Part shown: positions 45,599 to 53,985 of the stretch, one piece after another | Numbering within the stretch: the stretch's first letter is position 1 | Layout: each line of letters starts with the position of its first letter | NCBI GenBank assembly: GCA_963765295.1 | Contig: CAVXVO010000005.1 | Location: forward strand, 1,426,001-1,490,000 | Reading direction: 5' to 3' | From: PALSA-612 sp963765295 | Lineage (GTDB): Bacteria; Actinomycetota; Thermoleophilia; Gaiellales; Gaiellaceae | DNA: 64,000 nucleotides | Position numbers and translations under genes: made by a program | The notes under the pieces: model-generated | Database searches by the model: none | What the model was told of the DNA's origin: nothing | What the model saw: only the letters and a program-made list of their open reading frames with translations

Positions 45599-46225
45599 TT
45601 ACGCCCGCGGCCGCGCATGCACCCGGCGAATCCAGCCTTCGAGGCGCGGATGCGTGTCGCCCACCGGCTGATAGTCCCTGAGCACCTGGTGGAAGAGCTC
45701 GTCGTCGCCGTCCGGAAGCGGCAGCGCCGCGTACTTGAGGAACGGGAACGCGACGCAGTCGGCGGCGGAGAAGTCCTCACCGAAGAGATGGCCCCGGTCG
45801 GCGAGCAGCCGCTCGAACAGGTCGAGCCAGCCTGTGAGCTGAGCCGACCACTCGTCGATCCGCTTGGCGTTCGGCTTCGCCTTCACGAGCTCCGCGGCGA
45901 TCGCGTTCGGCGGCACCTTCCAGACGCGGTTGAACCAGTCGACGAAGACCTGCATCTCCGCCCGCGGCGCGACATCCTCGGGGTACAGCGGCCGCTGCGG
46001 ATACCGCTCTTCGAGGTGCTCGAGGATGCGGGTCGAGTCGGCGATCACCTCGTCGCCGTCGACGAGCACGGGCACGAGCGTCTGGCCGCTGACCTTGCGC
46101 ACCTCGGCGCGGTCGCCCGGGGCGACCCACACCGACTCGGCCCCGAGTCCCTTGTGCGCGAGGGCGAGCGCGACCCGTTCCGCATTCGTCGAGTGTGGGA
46201 TGCGATAGAGGCGGAGCACGGTCAC
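45599..46225 (-). CDS. Glutathione S-transferase-like protein
   Basis: 208 residues. The N-terminal thioredoxin-like domain has RLYRIPHSTNAERVALAL, the cis-Pro site TLVPVLVDGD and the gamma-glutamyl-binding ADSTRILEHLEERYP. The helical C-terminal domain is complete with FSAADCVAFPFLKY. Actinobacteria generally use mycothiol instead of glutathione, so the real co-substrate is uncertain. GTG start. It is convergent with the lipoprotein gene. Confidence 0.8.
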   Translation of the reverse strand: MTVLRLYRIPHSTNAERVALALAHKGLGAESVWVAPGDRAEVRKVSGQTLVPVLVDGDEVIADSTRILEHLEERYPQRPLYPEDVAPRAEMQVFVDWFNRVWKVPPNAIAAELVKAKPNAKRIDEWSAQLTGWLDLFERLLADRGHLFGEDFSAADCVAFPFLKYAALPLPDGDDELFHQVLRDYQPVGDTHPRLEGWIRRVHARPRA

Positions 46226-46335
46226 GGGCGCGGTTTGCGAGGTGTGGGCAGCCGCACCTCAGGACACATGCTGGCCGAATCGCCGGACGGGCCTCCGTCG
46301 GCGACTGTACGAGCACACATTCGAAGGAGGCCGCA

Positions 46336-46824
46336 ATGCTCACCGCCACCACAACCGACACCACCGCGACGTTCCCCACTCGGCCGGACGTCAGCGAGCA
46401 CTTCGCCCGCACGGTCGACGCGCCGCTCGCGACGGTCGAGGCCGCAGTCGCGCAACTCGACCTGATCGGCCCGCTCGTCGACGGCCTGATCGCGATCGGG
46501 CTCGGCGACCACATCGTCACTCGGTGCTCGAACGGCCTGGTCTGGCGATTCGACCCGTCGGCGCAGGGTCGCGTCAGGCTCGCCTGGTCGATCGCGGCCG
46601 AGGCCGAGACGGATGAGGCCTCGCTGCTCATGCTCGCCGTCCGTCTCTCCGCGAGCGACGACGGCTCGCGCGAGCGGCTGCTCGAGGCGTGGCCCGTGCT
46701 GGGCCCGATCGTCGAGCTGCACGCCCGCCGGGTCCTCCACTCGGTCGACGCCCTGGCCGTGGAGGCCGAGGACGATCCGTTCGACGCCCCGGCCGACCGC
46801 ACACCCCGCCTCCGCGCGGTCTAG
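46336..46824 (+). CDS. SRPBCC-like small protein
   Basis: 162 residues. GAAGGAGG lies 5 bases before the ATG and fixes the start. After a disordered Thr-rich lead, VSEHFARTVDAPLATVEAAV and GLVWRFDPSAQGRVRLAWSI suggest a START/SRPBCC-type lipid-binding fold, a weak assignment. Alternatively it is an uncharacterised actinobacterial family. The gene ends 4 bases from the stop of the convergent transporter gene. Confidence 0.55.
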   Translation: MLTATTTDTTATFPTRPDVSEHFARTVDAPLATVEAAVAQLDLIGPLVDGLIAIGLGDHIVTRCSNGLVWRFDPSAQGRVRLAWSIAAEAETDEASLLMLAVRLSASDDGSRERLLEAWPVLGPIVELHARRVLHSVDALAVEAEDDPFDAPADRTPRLRAV

Positions 46825-46828
46825 GTAT

Positions 46829-47854
46829 CTAGCCGGAGATGAGCCAGATCACGAGCGTTGCGGCGAGAGCGGCCACGAGCGCAGCGGGAAACAGCACCCG
46901 CGCGTGCGGCCGCTCTCCCGCGAGATCGCCCGCGATCAGCGTCGCCACCGAGCCCTGCGGCGTGGCGAGCGCACCTACCGAAAGCCCGACGAGCGCCGCG
47001 TAGGCGGCCGGCCCCGGCGCGAGCCCCGCCGCGACGATCGTGCTCGCCGGCAGGTTGTTGGTGAGGGCCGCGAGCGCCGTTACCCCGAGTGCGACCGCCG
47101 CCAGCATCGGCAGCCCCGTGCCTCCGAGCTCGAGCCGTCCGAGCGGCAGCAGCACGACGAGCAGCGCCACGATCTGGAAAACGACGCGCGCGACGCCAAC
47201 GACGCCCAGGCCGAGCGGCGACGACGTCGGCAGCGTCAACCGCCGGCAGAGCGGCGCGCGGAGCGCCCGGCGCTCGCGCCATGCGATCGCGCCGGCGCAG
47301 AGGATCGTCGCGACCGTGCCGGGGAGGATCGTCGTCGCCGCGGCGTGCCCGAGCGGGAGTCCGAGCCGCTCGATCACGACCAGGTTGGTCGGATTTCCCT
47401 CCGGAAGCGCCAGCGAGAATGCGTTCGCGACGGCGACGACGCCGAGGAGCAGCGAGCGAAGCGGCGCACCGAACCTGCGGTGGAGCTCCACGAGCACGGG
47501 CACCATGACCACGACCGCCCCGTCGAGCGAGACGATCGCGGTCAGCAGCGCCGTGAGCAGACAGACGAGGAAGAACAGCCTCCCGCCGCTGCCGCGCGCT
47601 CGCGACTCGAGCCGTGACGCCGCCCCCCGGGCGGCGCGGGGGCGGACGGCAAGCGCGGCGAGGCCGACGGCGACCACGAGGAACGCTGCCGTGGGCGCGA
47701 CCGCGCGCAGGGCGGCGCCGAGTCCTCCGACGTCGCCCACCACGGCCACGCCGACGAGGGCCACGCCCATGGCTGCGAGCGTCGCGCGCCACGACCGGGG
47801 CCGGCTCGCGACGAGCAGTACCGTCGCGCCTGCGATGATCCAGTGCCAAAGCAT
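46829..47854 (-). CDS. Ion transporter of the ArsB/NhaD/SLC13 superfamily
   Basis: 341 residues, about ten membrane helices. SLDGAVVVMVPVLVELHRRFG and ANAFSLALPEGNPTNLVVIERLG in the first half, and LTNNLPASTIVAAGL in the second, are the paired re-entrant motifs of the ion transporter superfamily; the NPTN and TNNLPA elements resemble ArsB. Arsenite export is possible but no ars genes are present. It is divergent from marR across only 26 bases that hold an operator, so MarR almost certainly controls it. Confidence 0.75.
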   Translation of the reverse strand: MLWHWIIAGATVLLVASRPRSWRATLAAMGVALVGVAVVGDVGGLGAALRAVAPTAAFLVVAVGLAALAVRPRAARGAASRLESRARGSGGRLFFLVCLLTALLTAIVSLDGAVVVMVPVLVELHRRFGAPLRSLLLGVVAVANAFSLALPEGNPTNLVVIERLGLPLGHAAATTILPGTVATILCAGAIAWRERRALRAPLCRRLTLPTSSPLGLGVVGVARVVFQIVALLVVLLPLGRLELGGTGLPMLAAVALGVTALAALTNNLPASTIVAAGLAPGPAAYAALVGLSVGALATPQGSVATLIAGDLAGERPHARVLFPAALVAALAATLVIWLISG

Positions 47855-47855
47855 C

Positions 47856-47868
47856 CTTAACAGTTAAG
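47856..47868. promoter_or_regulatory. MarR-type operator palindrome
   Basis: CTTAAC-A-GTTAAG is a perfect palindrome filling half of the 26-base gap between divergent transporter and marR starts, and overlapping the transporter promoter. Confidence 0.65.
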
Positions 47869-47874
47869 TATAGT
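47869..47874 (+). promoter_or_regulatory. -10 box of marR (leaderless type)
   Basis: TATAGT ends 6 bases before ATG 47881 and abuts the palindrome. Confidence 0.55.
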
Positions 47875-47880
47875 TATCTA

Positions 47881-48378
47881 ATGGCACGCCCCCGATCGAA
47901 GGCTCCGCCCGTCGGCCCGCTCGTAGGCGCCGCCGCGCTCGCCGCCCGCTGGGCCGAGCGCCTGCTGGCTGCGCACGAGCCGCCGCTGACGGTCGGCCAG
48001 TACCTGGCCCTGCGCTCGATCGACCGCGAACCGCTGACCGCCGCCGAGCTCGCCCGGCGTGCGGGAGTGTCGGGGCCTGCGGTCTCCCAGCTCGTGACCG
48101 GGCTCGAGAGCGAGGGCTGGATCCGCCGCAGCCCCGCCGCAGACGATCGGCGACGTCAGGCGCTGGCGCTGACCGACGCGGGAGCGCGCGCGCTCGCAGC
48201 CTCGACGGCGGCCCTCGAGACGGGAATCGCTCCGCTGCTCACGAAGCTGCGTCCGCACGAGGTCGGCGCGCTCGAAGGCGTGCTGGCGCAGCTCGAGGCC
48301 GCCCTCGGCGGCACGCCGCCTCCGCGACGCCCTCCGCCACCTCCCCGCCCGGAAGGCCGTCCGCCGCACCGGCGTTGA
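47881..48378 (+). CDS. MarR-family transcriptional regulator
   Basis: 165 residues. The winged helix is typical: LTAAELARRAGVSGPAVSQL as the recognition helix and LESEGWIRRSPAADDRR with the conserved wing Asp-Arg. The C-terminus is Pro/Arg rich and probably disordered. It probably represses itself and the divergent transporter through the palindrome at 47856. The effector is unknown. Confidence 0.85.
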   Translation: MARPRSKAPPVGPLVGAAALAARWAERLLAAHEPPLTVGQYLALRSIDREPLTAAELARRAGVSGPAVSQLVTGLESEGWIRRSPAADDRRRQALALTDAGARALAASTAALETGIAPLLTKLRPHEVGALEGVLAQLEAALGGTPPPRRPPPPPRPEGRPPHRR

Positions 48379-48385
48379 GAGCGTC

Positions 48386-49526
48386 GTGGAGACCGTCTCC
48401 GTCCCGCAGCTCCGTCGCTACGTCGTCGCGCACCAGGGCTACGCCACGCGCCCTCGGACGGCTCGGACGGCCGACGTGGCCGCGACGATCGCGCGCCTCG
48501 GCTGCGTGCAGCTCGACTCGATCTCGACCGTCGACCGCGCCCACCGGTTGACGCTCGGCTCGCGGCTCGGCCGCTATCCCGTCGGGTCCGTGACACGGCT
48601 CCTGGCGTCCGGACGGATCTTCGAGTACTGGGCCCACGAGGCGTGCATGCTGCCGATCGAGGACTATCCGCTCTTCAAGCGCCGCATGGAGGAGCTCCGG
48701 GACCGGCACTGGTGGGGCCGCGAGCGACAGGATCCCGAGACCGAGGCACACGTCCTCGAGGCGATCCGCGAGCGCGGCGCGCTGCCGTCGCGCGCCTTCG
48801 AGGGGAAAGGCCCGATGCCCGGCGAGATGTGGAACTGGAAGCCGGCCAAGCGCGCACTCGAGCACCTCTTCGCCGCGGGTGAGGTCGTCGTGGCGGGCCG
48901 CGACGGGTTCCAGCGGCTCTACGACCTCGCCGAACGCGTGATCCCGCGCCGCTACCTCGAGGCGGCGACCCCGTCGCAGGACGAGTTCCGCCGCGGCTAT
49001 GCGTTGCGGGCGGTCGAGAACCGCGGCGCTCTGACCGAGGCGGGGATCGCCGAGCATTGCCGGCTCCCGGGCGGCGCGGGCGGGATGCGCCCGGTCGTCG
49101 ACGAACTCGCGGCGGCGGGGCTCGTGCGGCGCGTGGCGGTCGCGGACGGCGGTCCAGCCGGTGGTCGTGCCCGCCGGCGCCGAGCTGGACGGCAGCGCAC
49201 CGTCCGGCGGCGTCCTGCTCTGCCCGTTCGAGAACCTGCTCTGGGACCGGGCATTCGTCGAGCGCGTGTTCGGGTTCCGCCACGTGATCGAGGTCTACAA
49301 GCGTGAGCACGAGCGCGTCTACGGGTACTACGTGCTTCCGTTCCTGTACGGCGACCGGCTCGTCGGCCGCGCCGATCTGAAGACCGACCGGAAGGAGAGC
49401 GTGCTGCTCGTCAAGGCGTTCCATCTCGAGCCGGGTGTCCGCCGATCGCGTGCTCTTGGCGACGCGTTCGATCGCGCGCTCGCCCGCCTCGCACGGTCGC
49501 TCCGGATCGAGAGGGTCGAGCGCTGA
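48386..49526 (+). CDS. ycaQ: YcaQ/AlkZ-like DNA glycosylase, copy 1 (one frameshift)
   Basis: About 380 residues. The family's catalytic Q-x-D motif is present in LGCVQLDSISTVDRAH, followed by YWAHEACMLPIEDYPLFKRR and the HTH_42 winged-helix units. The frame changes near 49150; PSGGVLLCPFENLLWDR and HERVYGYYVLPFLYGDRLVG, which end the family domain, continue in the next frame to 49526. E. coli YcaQ unhooks interstrand DNA crosslinks, and AlkZ of Streptomyces protects a producer against its own DNA-alkylating toxin. No biosynthetic cluster is adjacent, so general repair is likeliest. GTG start 8 bases after marR. Confidence 0.8.
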
Positions 49527-50515
49527 GTCGGCCGACGCTCGAGCAGGCGCGCCGGATCGCCGTCCATGCGCAGCTCCTCGACGGCAGCGCGACCGGCGTG
49601 CTGGCAGACGGTCGAGCGGCTCGGCTTCCTCCAGCTCGACCCGATCGCGACGGTCGCGCCTGCCCAGCACCTCGTCCTCTGGAGCCGGCTCGGCAGCGCG
49701 CTACGACCCGGCGGAGCTCGACCGGCTGCTCTGGGAGGAGCGGAAGCTGATCGAGTGGGACGCGTTCGTCTATCCCGCAGATGCTCTACCGCTCCTCAAG
49801 GCGCTCATGCGCCGGCGCGACCGTCCGCTCGACCTGAGGAATGATCGCGTGGCTGAAGGAGCACGCGTCGTTCCGCCGCTACGTGCTCAAGGAGCTCGAA
49901 CGGCGAGGACCGCTGCTCTCACGCGAGATCGAAGATCACGCGCCCACCGGGCGCGAGGCACACCGCTGGTGGGGCGAGCGCAAGATGGGACTGATGCTCG
50001 GCGTGTTGAACGCGCGCGGCGACGTCGCGGTCGTCGGCCGGAAAGGGAAACAGCGGATCTGGGATCTCGCCGAGCGCTGGTATCCGGAGACGGAGCGCGT
50101 GCCGCTGGCCGAGGCCAAGCGGGCGATGCTGGAGCGTGCGGCGGCGCGCGCTCGGCGTCTGGCTCGAGCGAGGCCGGATGCACGTCCACCCCGACGCCGA
50201 CGACAGCCCCGTTCCCGACCGGGTCACGCTCCTGTCTCCGTTCGACCGGCTCATCCACGACCGCAGACCGGGCGGAGGCGCTGTTCGACTTCCGCTACCG
50301 GATCGAGATCTACGTCCCGGCCGCGAAGCGCGAGTTCGGCTACTACGTCCTGCCGCTACCTCGCCGGCGACCGCATTCTCGGACGCACCGAGCCCGTCTT
50401 CGACCGGAAGACCGGAACGCTCCGGCTGCTCGGGGCCTGGGGCGACACGTCCCGGCTGGACGAGGCGCTCGCCGACCTGGCCGCGTGGCTGGGCGCGGAA
50501 CAGGCTCGGAGGTAG
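49523..50515 (+). pseudogene. YcaQ/AlkZ-like DNA glycosylase, copy 2 (about six frameshifts, CTG start)
   Basis: CTG 49523 overlaps the copy 1 stop as CTGA and begins SRPTLEQARRIAVHAQL. The same family segments then appear in order but in changing frames: LGFLQLDPIATVAPAQH (the Q-x-D motif), ELDRLLWEERKLIEWDAF, WLKEHASFRRYVLKELERRG, WGERKMGLMLGVLNARGDV, VTLLSPFDRLIHDR, RIEIYVPAAKREFGYYVLP and YLAGDRILGRTEPVFDRKTG. Residue-level conservation is good throughout. Either base-calling is poor here or the copy died very recently. It is a diverged tandem relative of copy 1, not an exact duplicate. Confidence 0.75.
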
Positions 50516-50518
50516 CAT
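50513..50518 (+). promoter_or_regulatory. -10 box of the metB-like gene (leaderless type)
   Basis: TAGCAT ends 7 bases before ATG 50526; it includes the stop of the preceding gene. Confidence 0.45.
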
Positions 50519-50525
50519 CAGCCGC

Positions 50526-51674
50526 ATGGACTTCGAGACGCGGGCGATCCACGCGGGACAGGATCCCGACCCCGCCACCGGCTCCGTGACGGTGCCGATC
50601 TACCAGACCTCGACGTACGTCCAGGAGGAGGTCGGCGTCCACAAGGGCTACGACTACTCGCGCGTCGCCAACCCGACCCGCACGGCGCTGCAGGAGTGCC
50701 TGGCGTCGCTCGAGGGAGCCGACCACGGCATCGCGTTCGCGTCGGGCCTCGGCGCGACGACGACGATCATGCACCTCGTCAACCCGGGCGAGCGCGTCGT
50801 CTGCGTCAACGACGTCTACGGCGGCGTCTATCGCATGTTCTCGCAGGTCTACGAGCCGAAGGGCTACGAGTTCGCGTACGTGCCCGCCCCCGAGGTGAGC
50901 ACCAACCTCGCCGAGCATCTCGACGACCGTACGCGCATCGTCTGGATCGAGACGCCGACCAACCCGACGCTGAACATCGTCGACATCCAGGCGGCGGCCG
51001 AGGCCGCTCATGCTGCCGGTGCGCTCGTCGTCGTCGACAACACGTTCGCGACGCCCTATCTCCAGCAGCCGCTCGCACTCGGCGCCGACGTCGTCGTGCA
51101 CTCGCTGACCAAGTACCTCGGCGGCCATTCCGACTTGATCGGCGGGTTCGCCGCGACGAACGACCCGACCGTCGCCGAGCGCCTGCTGTTCCTGCAGAAG
51201 TCGCTGGGCGCCGTGCCGGGACCGTTCGACTGCTGGCTCGTCCTCCGCGGGCTGAAGACGCTCGCCGTGCGGATGCGCCAGCACTGCGAGAACGCCCGCG
51301 CCGTCGCCGCGTTCCTCTCCGACCACGAACGCGTGGAGACGGTGCTCTTCCCCGGACTGCCGGACCATCCCGGACACGAGATCGCCGCGCGCCAGATGCG
51401 CGACTTCGGCGGCATGGTGTCGTTCCTCGCCGAGAGCGAGGAGGACGCCGTCCAGCTCGTCGCGCGGACGAAGCTGTGGCTCCTGGCCGAGAGCCTCGGC
51501 GGCGTCGAGAGCCTGATCGAGGTGCCCGCCCTGATGACGCACGCCTCGACCGCGACCGCACCGTTCGCGGCGCCGCGGAACCTCGTCCGGCTGTCGGTGG
51601 GCATCGAGTCGGTGGACGACCTGATCGAGGATCTGGCGCAGGCACTCGTCCGCACGCCCGCCGCGCGAGCGTGA
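50526..51674 (+). CDS. metB: Cystathionine gamma-synthase/gamma-lyase
   Basis: 382 residues. The PLP lysine is Lys196 in HSLTKYLGGHSD. ETRAIHAGQDPDPATGSV, YDYSRVANPTR and ETPTNPTLNIVD are the Cys/Met-metabolism PLP family signatures. Gamma-synthase and gamma-lyase cannot be told apart by these motifs. With cbs nearby, the lyase role (reverse transsulfuration to cysteine) is attractive; the symbol follows the closest common name. GTGA overlap with the methyltransferase gene. Confidence 0.9.
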   Translation: MDFETRAIHAGQDPDPATGSVTVPIYQTSTYVQEEVGVHKGYDYSRVANPTRTALQECLASLEGADHGIAFASGLGATTTIMHLVNPGERVVCVNDVYGGVYRMFSQVYEPKGYEFAYVPAPEVSTNLAEHLDDRTRIVWIETPTNPTLNIVDIQAAAEAAHAAGALVVVDNTFATPYLQQPLALGADVVVHSLTKYLGGHSDLIGGFAATNDPTVAERLLFLQKSLGAVPGPFDCWLVLRGLKTLAVRMRQHCENARAVAAFLSDHERVETVLFPGLPDHPGHEIAARQMRDFGGMVSFLAESEEDAVQLVARTKLWLLAESLGGVESLIEVPALMTHASTATAPFAAPRNLVRLSVGIESVDDLIEDLAQALVRTPAARA

Positions 51675-52414
51675 AGCGGCTGCAGCCGGAGCAGGACGCG
51701 TTCGGCCGCGTGCTGCTCGACCATCTCGACGGCCGCCGCCACGCTGCGACGATCGTCGAGCGGGACGACGGCTTCATGGAGGCGGAGAACCCGGCCGCGT
51801 ACTTCGACGGCTTCCGGCGGTGGTTCGTCGTCGAGCGGCAGGCACTTCGCCACGTTCGCGGCCGCGTGCTCGACGTCGGCGTCGGAGCCGGCCGCGTCGC
51901 TCTCGAGCTGCAGCGCCGGGGGCACGCGGTCGTGGGGATCGACGTGTCACCCCTGGTCGCCCGCGTGGCCCGCCGCCGCGGCGTCAGGAACGTGAAGGTG
52001 ATCGCCCTCGAGGAGCTCGATGCTTCGCTCGGGCGCTTCGACACCGTGGTGATGTTCATGAACAACTTCGGCCTGTTCGGCAGCGAGGCGAAGGCGAAGC
52101 GCCTGCTCCGGCGGCTGCACACCCTGACCTCGGACCACGGCCGGATCGTCGCCACGTCGAGCGACTTCACGGGCAACAGGAGCCCCGACTACGGCCCGTA
52201 CCGGCAGCGGAACAAAGCACGCGGCCGAATGCCGGGACAGATTCGCTTCCGGCTCCACTACCGGAAGCGCACGATGCCCTGGTTCGACTACCTGTTCGTC
52301 TCGCCCCGGGAGATGGAGCGGCTGCTCCGAGGGACGGGCTGGCATCTCGGCCGCGTCATCCGCCACGAAGGCGACGACCTGTACGTCGCAGTGATCGACA
52401 AGGACGATGCGTGA
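51671..52414 (+). CDS. SAM-dependent class I methyltransferase
   Basis: 247 residues. Motif I is VLDVGVGAGRVALELQ, motif II VVGIDVSP, and motif IV FDTVVMFMNNFG. The last 90 residues form the substrate-binding cap. The target is unknown. It overlaps metB and the next gene by 4 bases each, so it belongs to a three-gene unit (PLP enzyme, methyltransferase, MBL hydrolase). Confidence 0.8.
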   Translation: MKRLQPEQDAFGRVLLDHLDGRRHAATIVERDDGFMEAENPAAYFDGFRRWFVVERQALRHVRGRVLDVGVGAGRVALELQRRGHAVVGIDVSPLVARVARRRGVRNVKVIALEELDASLGRFDTVVMFMNNFGLFGSEAKAKRLLRRLHTLTSDHGRIVATSSDFTGNRSPDYGPYRQRNKARGRMPGQIRFRLHYRKRTMPWFDYLFVSPREMERLLRGTGWHLGRVIRHEGDDLYVAVIDKDDA

Positions 52415-53274
52415 CGCTGGCACCGATCGACCTCCTGCATCAGGGCATCGACCGCATCGTCGGCGTCTACGTCGTCGAGACCGACGACGGGCTCGGGCTC
52501 TTCGACTGCGGGCCGTCCTCGACGATCGGCGCGCTCGAGGCCGGGCTCGCCCAGCGCGGCCTCGCACTCCAGGACATCCGGCACCTGCTGCTGTCGCACG
52601 TCCACCTCGACCACGCCGGCGCGGCGGGCTCGCTCGTCCGCGAGCACCCGGAGCTGCGCGTGCACGTGTCGGCGATCGGCGCCCCGCACGTCGTCGACCC
52701 CGAGCGGCTCGAGCGGAGCGCCCGACGCCTCTACGGCGACGCCTTCGACCAGCTCTGGGGCGCACTCGAGCCCGTCCCGGCGGCGAACGTGGACGTCGTC
52801 GGCGAGAACGCGGTCGGGCTCGACGTCTTCCCCACTCCCGGCCATGCGTCCCACCACGTTTCCTACCTGACGCGGGACGGAACGCTGCACGCGGGCGACG
52901 CGGTCGGCGTCCGCATCCAGCCGGGGCGCTACATCTTCCCCGCTGCACCGCCGCCGGACATCGACCTCGAGGTCTGGGAGCAGACGCTGCGGGAGATCGA
53001 GCGTCGTCGGCCCGCGCGATTCGCCCTGACGCATTTCGGCGTCGTCACCGACCCGGAGGAGCACGTGGAACGGATGCGCGAGGAACTCGCCCGCGCCGCC
53101 GAGCGCGTGCGCTCGGGAATGAGCCAGGAGGAGTTCATGGCCGCGACGCGCGCGGACGTACTCGCCTCCGACGAGGGCGACGTGTCGTACTACGAGCGCG
53201 CCGGCCCCGTCTGGCAGACGTACCTGGGCCTGAAGCGCTACTGGGACAAACGGGCCGAGACGGCGACGCGCTAG
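52411..53274 (+). CDS. Metallo-beta-lactamase fold hydrolase
   Basis: 287 residues. Metal ligands: SHVHLDHAG, PTPGHASHH, HAGDAVGV and LTHFGV. The SH-x-H-x-DH pattern and a helical C-terminal tail resemble the RNase Z-like/glyoxalase II group of stand-alone MBL enzymes. Substrate unknown. It is convergent with the glutaredoxin gene, stops overlapping. Confidence 0.8.
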   Translation: MTLAPIDLLHQGIDRIVGVYVVETDDGLGLFDCGPSSTIGALEAGLAQRGLALQDIRHLLLSHVHLDHAGAAGSLVREHPELRVHVSAIGAPHVVDPERLERSARRLYGDAFDQLWGALEPVPAANVDVVGENAVGLDVFPTPGHASHHVSYLTRDGTLHAGDAVGVRIQPGRYIFPAAPPPDIDLEVWEQTLREIERRRPARFALTHFGVVTDPEEHVERMREELARAAERVRSGMSQEEFMAATRADVLASDEGDVSYYERAGPVWQTYLGLKRYWDKRAETATR

Positions 53275-53636
53275 CTCACGAACTCCAGCTTCTGCACCGC
53301 CGCGCCGCGGTAGTTCTCGCCGAGCGCGTCGGAGAGCTTCTGCTCGAGCTCGCCTGACGCAGCGAGCTCCTCGGTGATGTCCGCACCGCCGATCAGCTCG
53401 CCCTTGACGAACACCTGCGGAATCGTCGGCCAGCCCGAGATCGCCTGGAGCTCCTGGCGGATCTGCGGGTCGGGCAGGACATCGACCGCCGTGATCGGCG
53501 CGCCTGCGCCGCGCAACGCGTTCAGCGCCCGCTGTGAGTTGCCGCACATGGCCAGATCGGGAGTGCCCTTCATGAACAGCGCCACCGGCTCGTTCTCGAT
53601 CACGTCCTTGATCCTGTCCCTCAGCTCGTCGCTCAT
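53271..53636 (-). CDS. grxD: Monothiol glutaredoxin, Grx4-like, with CGNS active site
   Basis: 121 residues. MKGTPDLAMCGNSQRALNAL gives the active site Cys31-Gly-Asn-Ser, in place of the canonical CGFS of iron-sulfur-carrying monothiol glutaredoxins. WPTIPQVFVKGELIGGADI is the conserved TIPQVF and GGxD region. It lies 6 bases after bolA on the same strand; Grx-BolA complexes carry 2Fe-2S clusters in other bacteria. The Phe to Asn change is unusual and may affect cluster binding. Confidence 0.85.
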   Translation of the reverse strand: MSDELRDRIKDVIENEPVALFMKGTPDLAMCGNSQRALNALRGAGAPITAVDVLPDPQIRQELQAISGWPTIPQVFVKGELIGGADITEELAASGELEQKLSDALGENYRGAAVQKLEFVS

Positions 53637-53642
53637 GTGGCT

Positions 53643-53867
53643 TCAGCTCCCTTTCGTGGTGATTCGCAGCTCGTGGATCGTGCCGTCGCCGAGCGGCTCC
53701 GCAAGGGCCGCGTAGACCAGCTTGTGCTGGTCGACGAGCGACATCCCGTCGAAACGCACCGTGCGCACGAGCACGTGGAAATGGTCGCCGGTCCCGGTGC
53801 GGTCGACGACACGCAAATCGCTCGCGTCCGGGAAGGCATCCCGCAGCAACGTCTCGAGGTGCTCCAT
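53643..53867 (-). CDS. bolA: BolA-family protein
   Basis: 74 residues. GTGDHFHVLVRTVRFDGMSL contains the conserved His and the RFxGxS-type segment; LVDQHKLVYAAL follows. I chose the ATG at 53867, 7 bases after TAGGCT, rather than the frame opening at 53891. Partner of the monothiol glutaredoxin just downstream in iron-sulfur trafficking (family knowledge). Confidence 0.85.
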   Translation of the reverse strand: MEHLETLLRDAFPDASDLRVVDRTGTGDHFHVLVRTVRFDGMSLVDQHKLVYAALAEPLGDGTIHELRITTKGS

Positions 53868-53874
53868 CGCGTCA

Positions 53875-53880
53875 AGCCTA
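53875..53880 (-). promoter_or_regulatory. -10 box of bolA-grx (leaderless type)
   Basis: Minus-strand TAGGCT ends 7 bases before ATG 53867. Confidence 0.5.
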
Positions 53881-53913
53881 GCTGATCGCAAAGAGCCTGC
53901 AAATCAAAGCAAC

Positions 53914-53942
53914 TTGACGGGCGGTACTCTGATTCGGAGAAT
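53914..53942 (+). promoter_or_regulatory. Candidate promoter of the sulfate ABC operon
   Basis: TTGACG (53914-53919), a 17-base spacer and GAGAAT (53937-53942) give a sigma-70-like promoter with a leader of about 40 bases. The leader holds TTGT-AG-ACAA (53954-53963), a possible regulator half-site pair. Confidence 0.4.
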
Positions 53943-53985
53943 TCCAACTCAACTTGTAGACAAACAGGAAAGATAAGGGGTTCGG

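Noticed and set aside
46336..46824. Arsenic-resistance operon with the transporter at 46829
   Set aside because: No ArsR, ArsC or ArsA-like gene; the regulator is MarR and the transporter family is broad.
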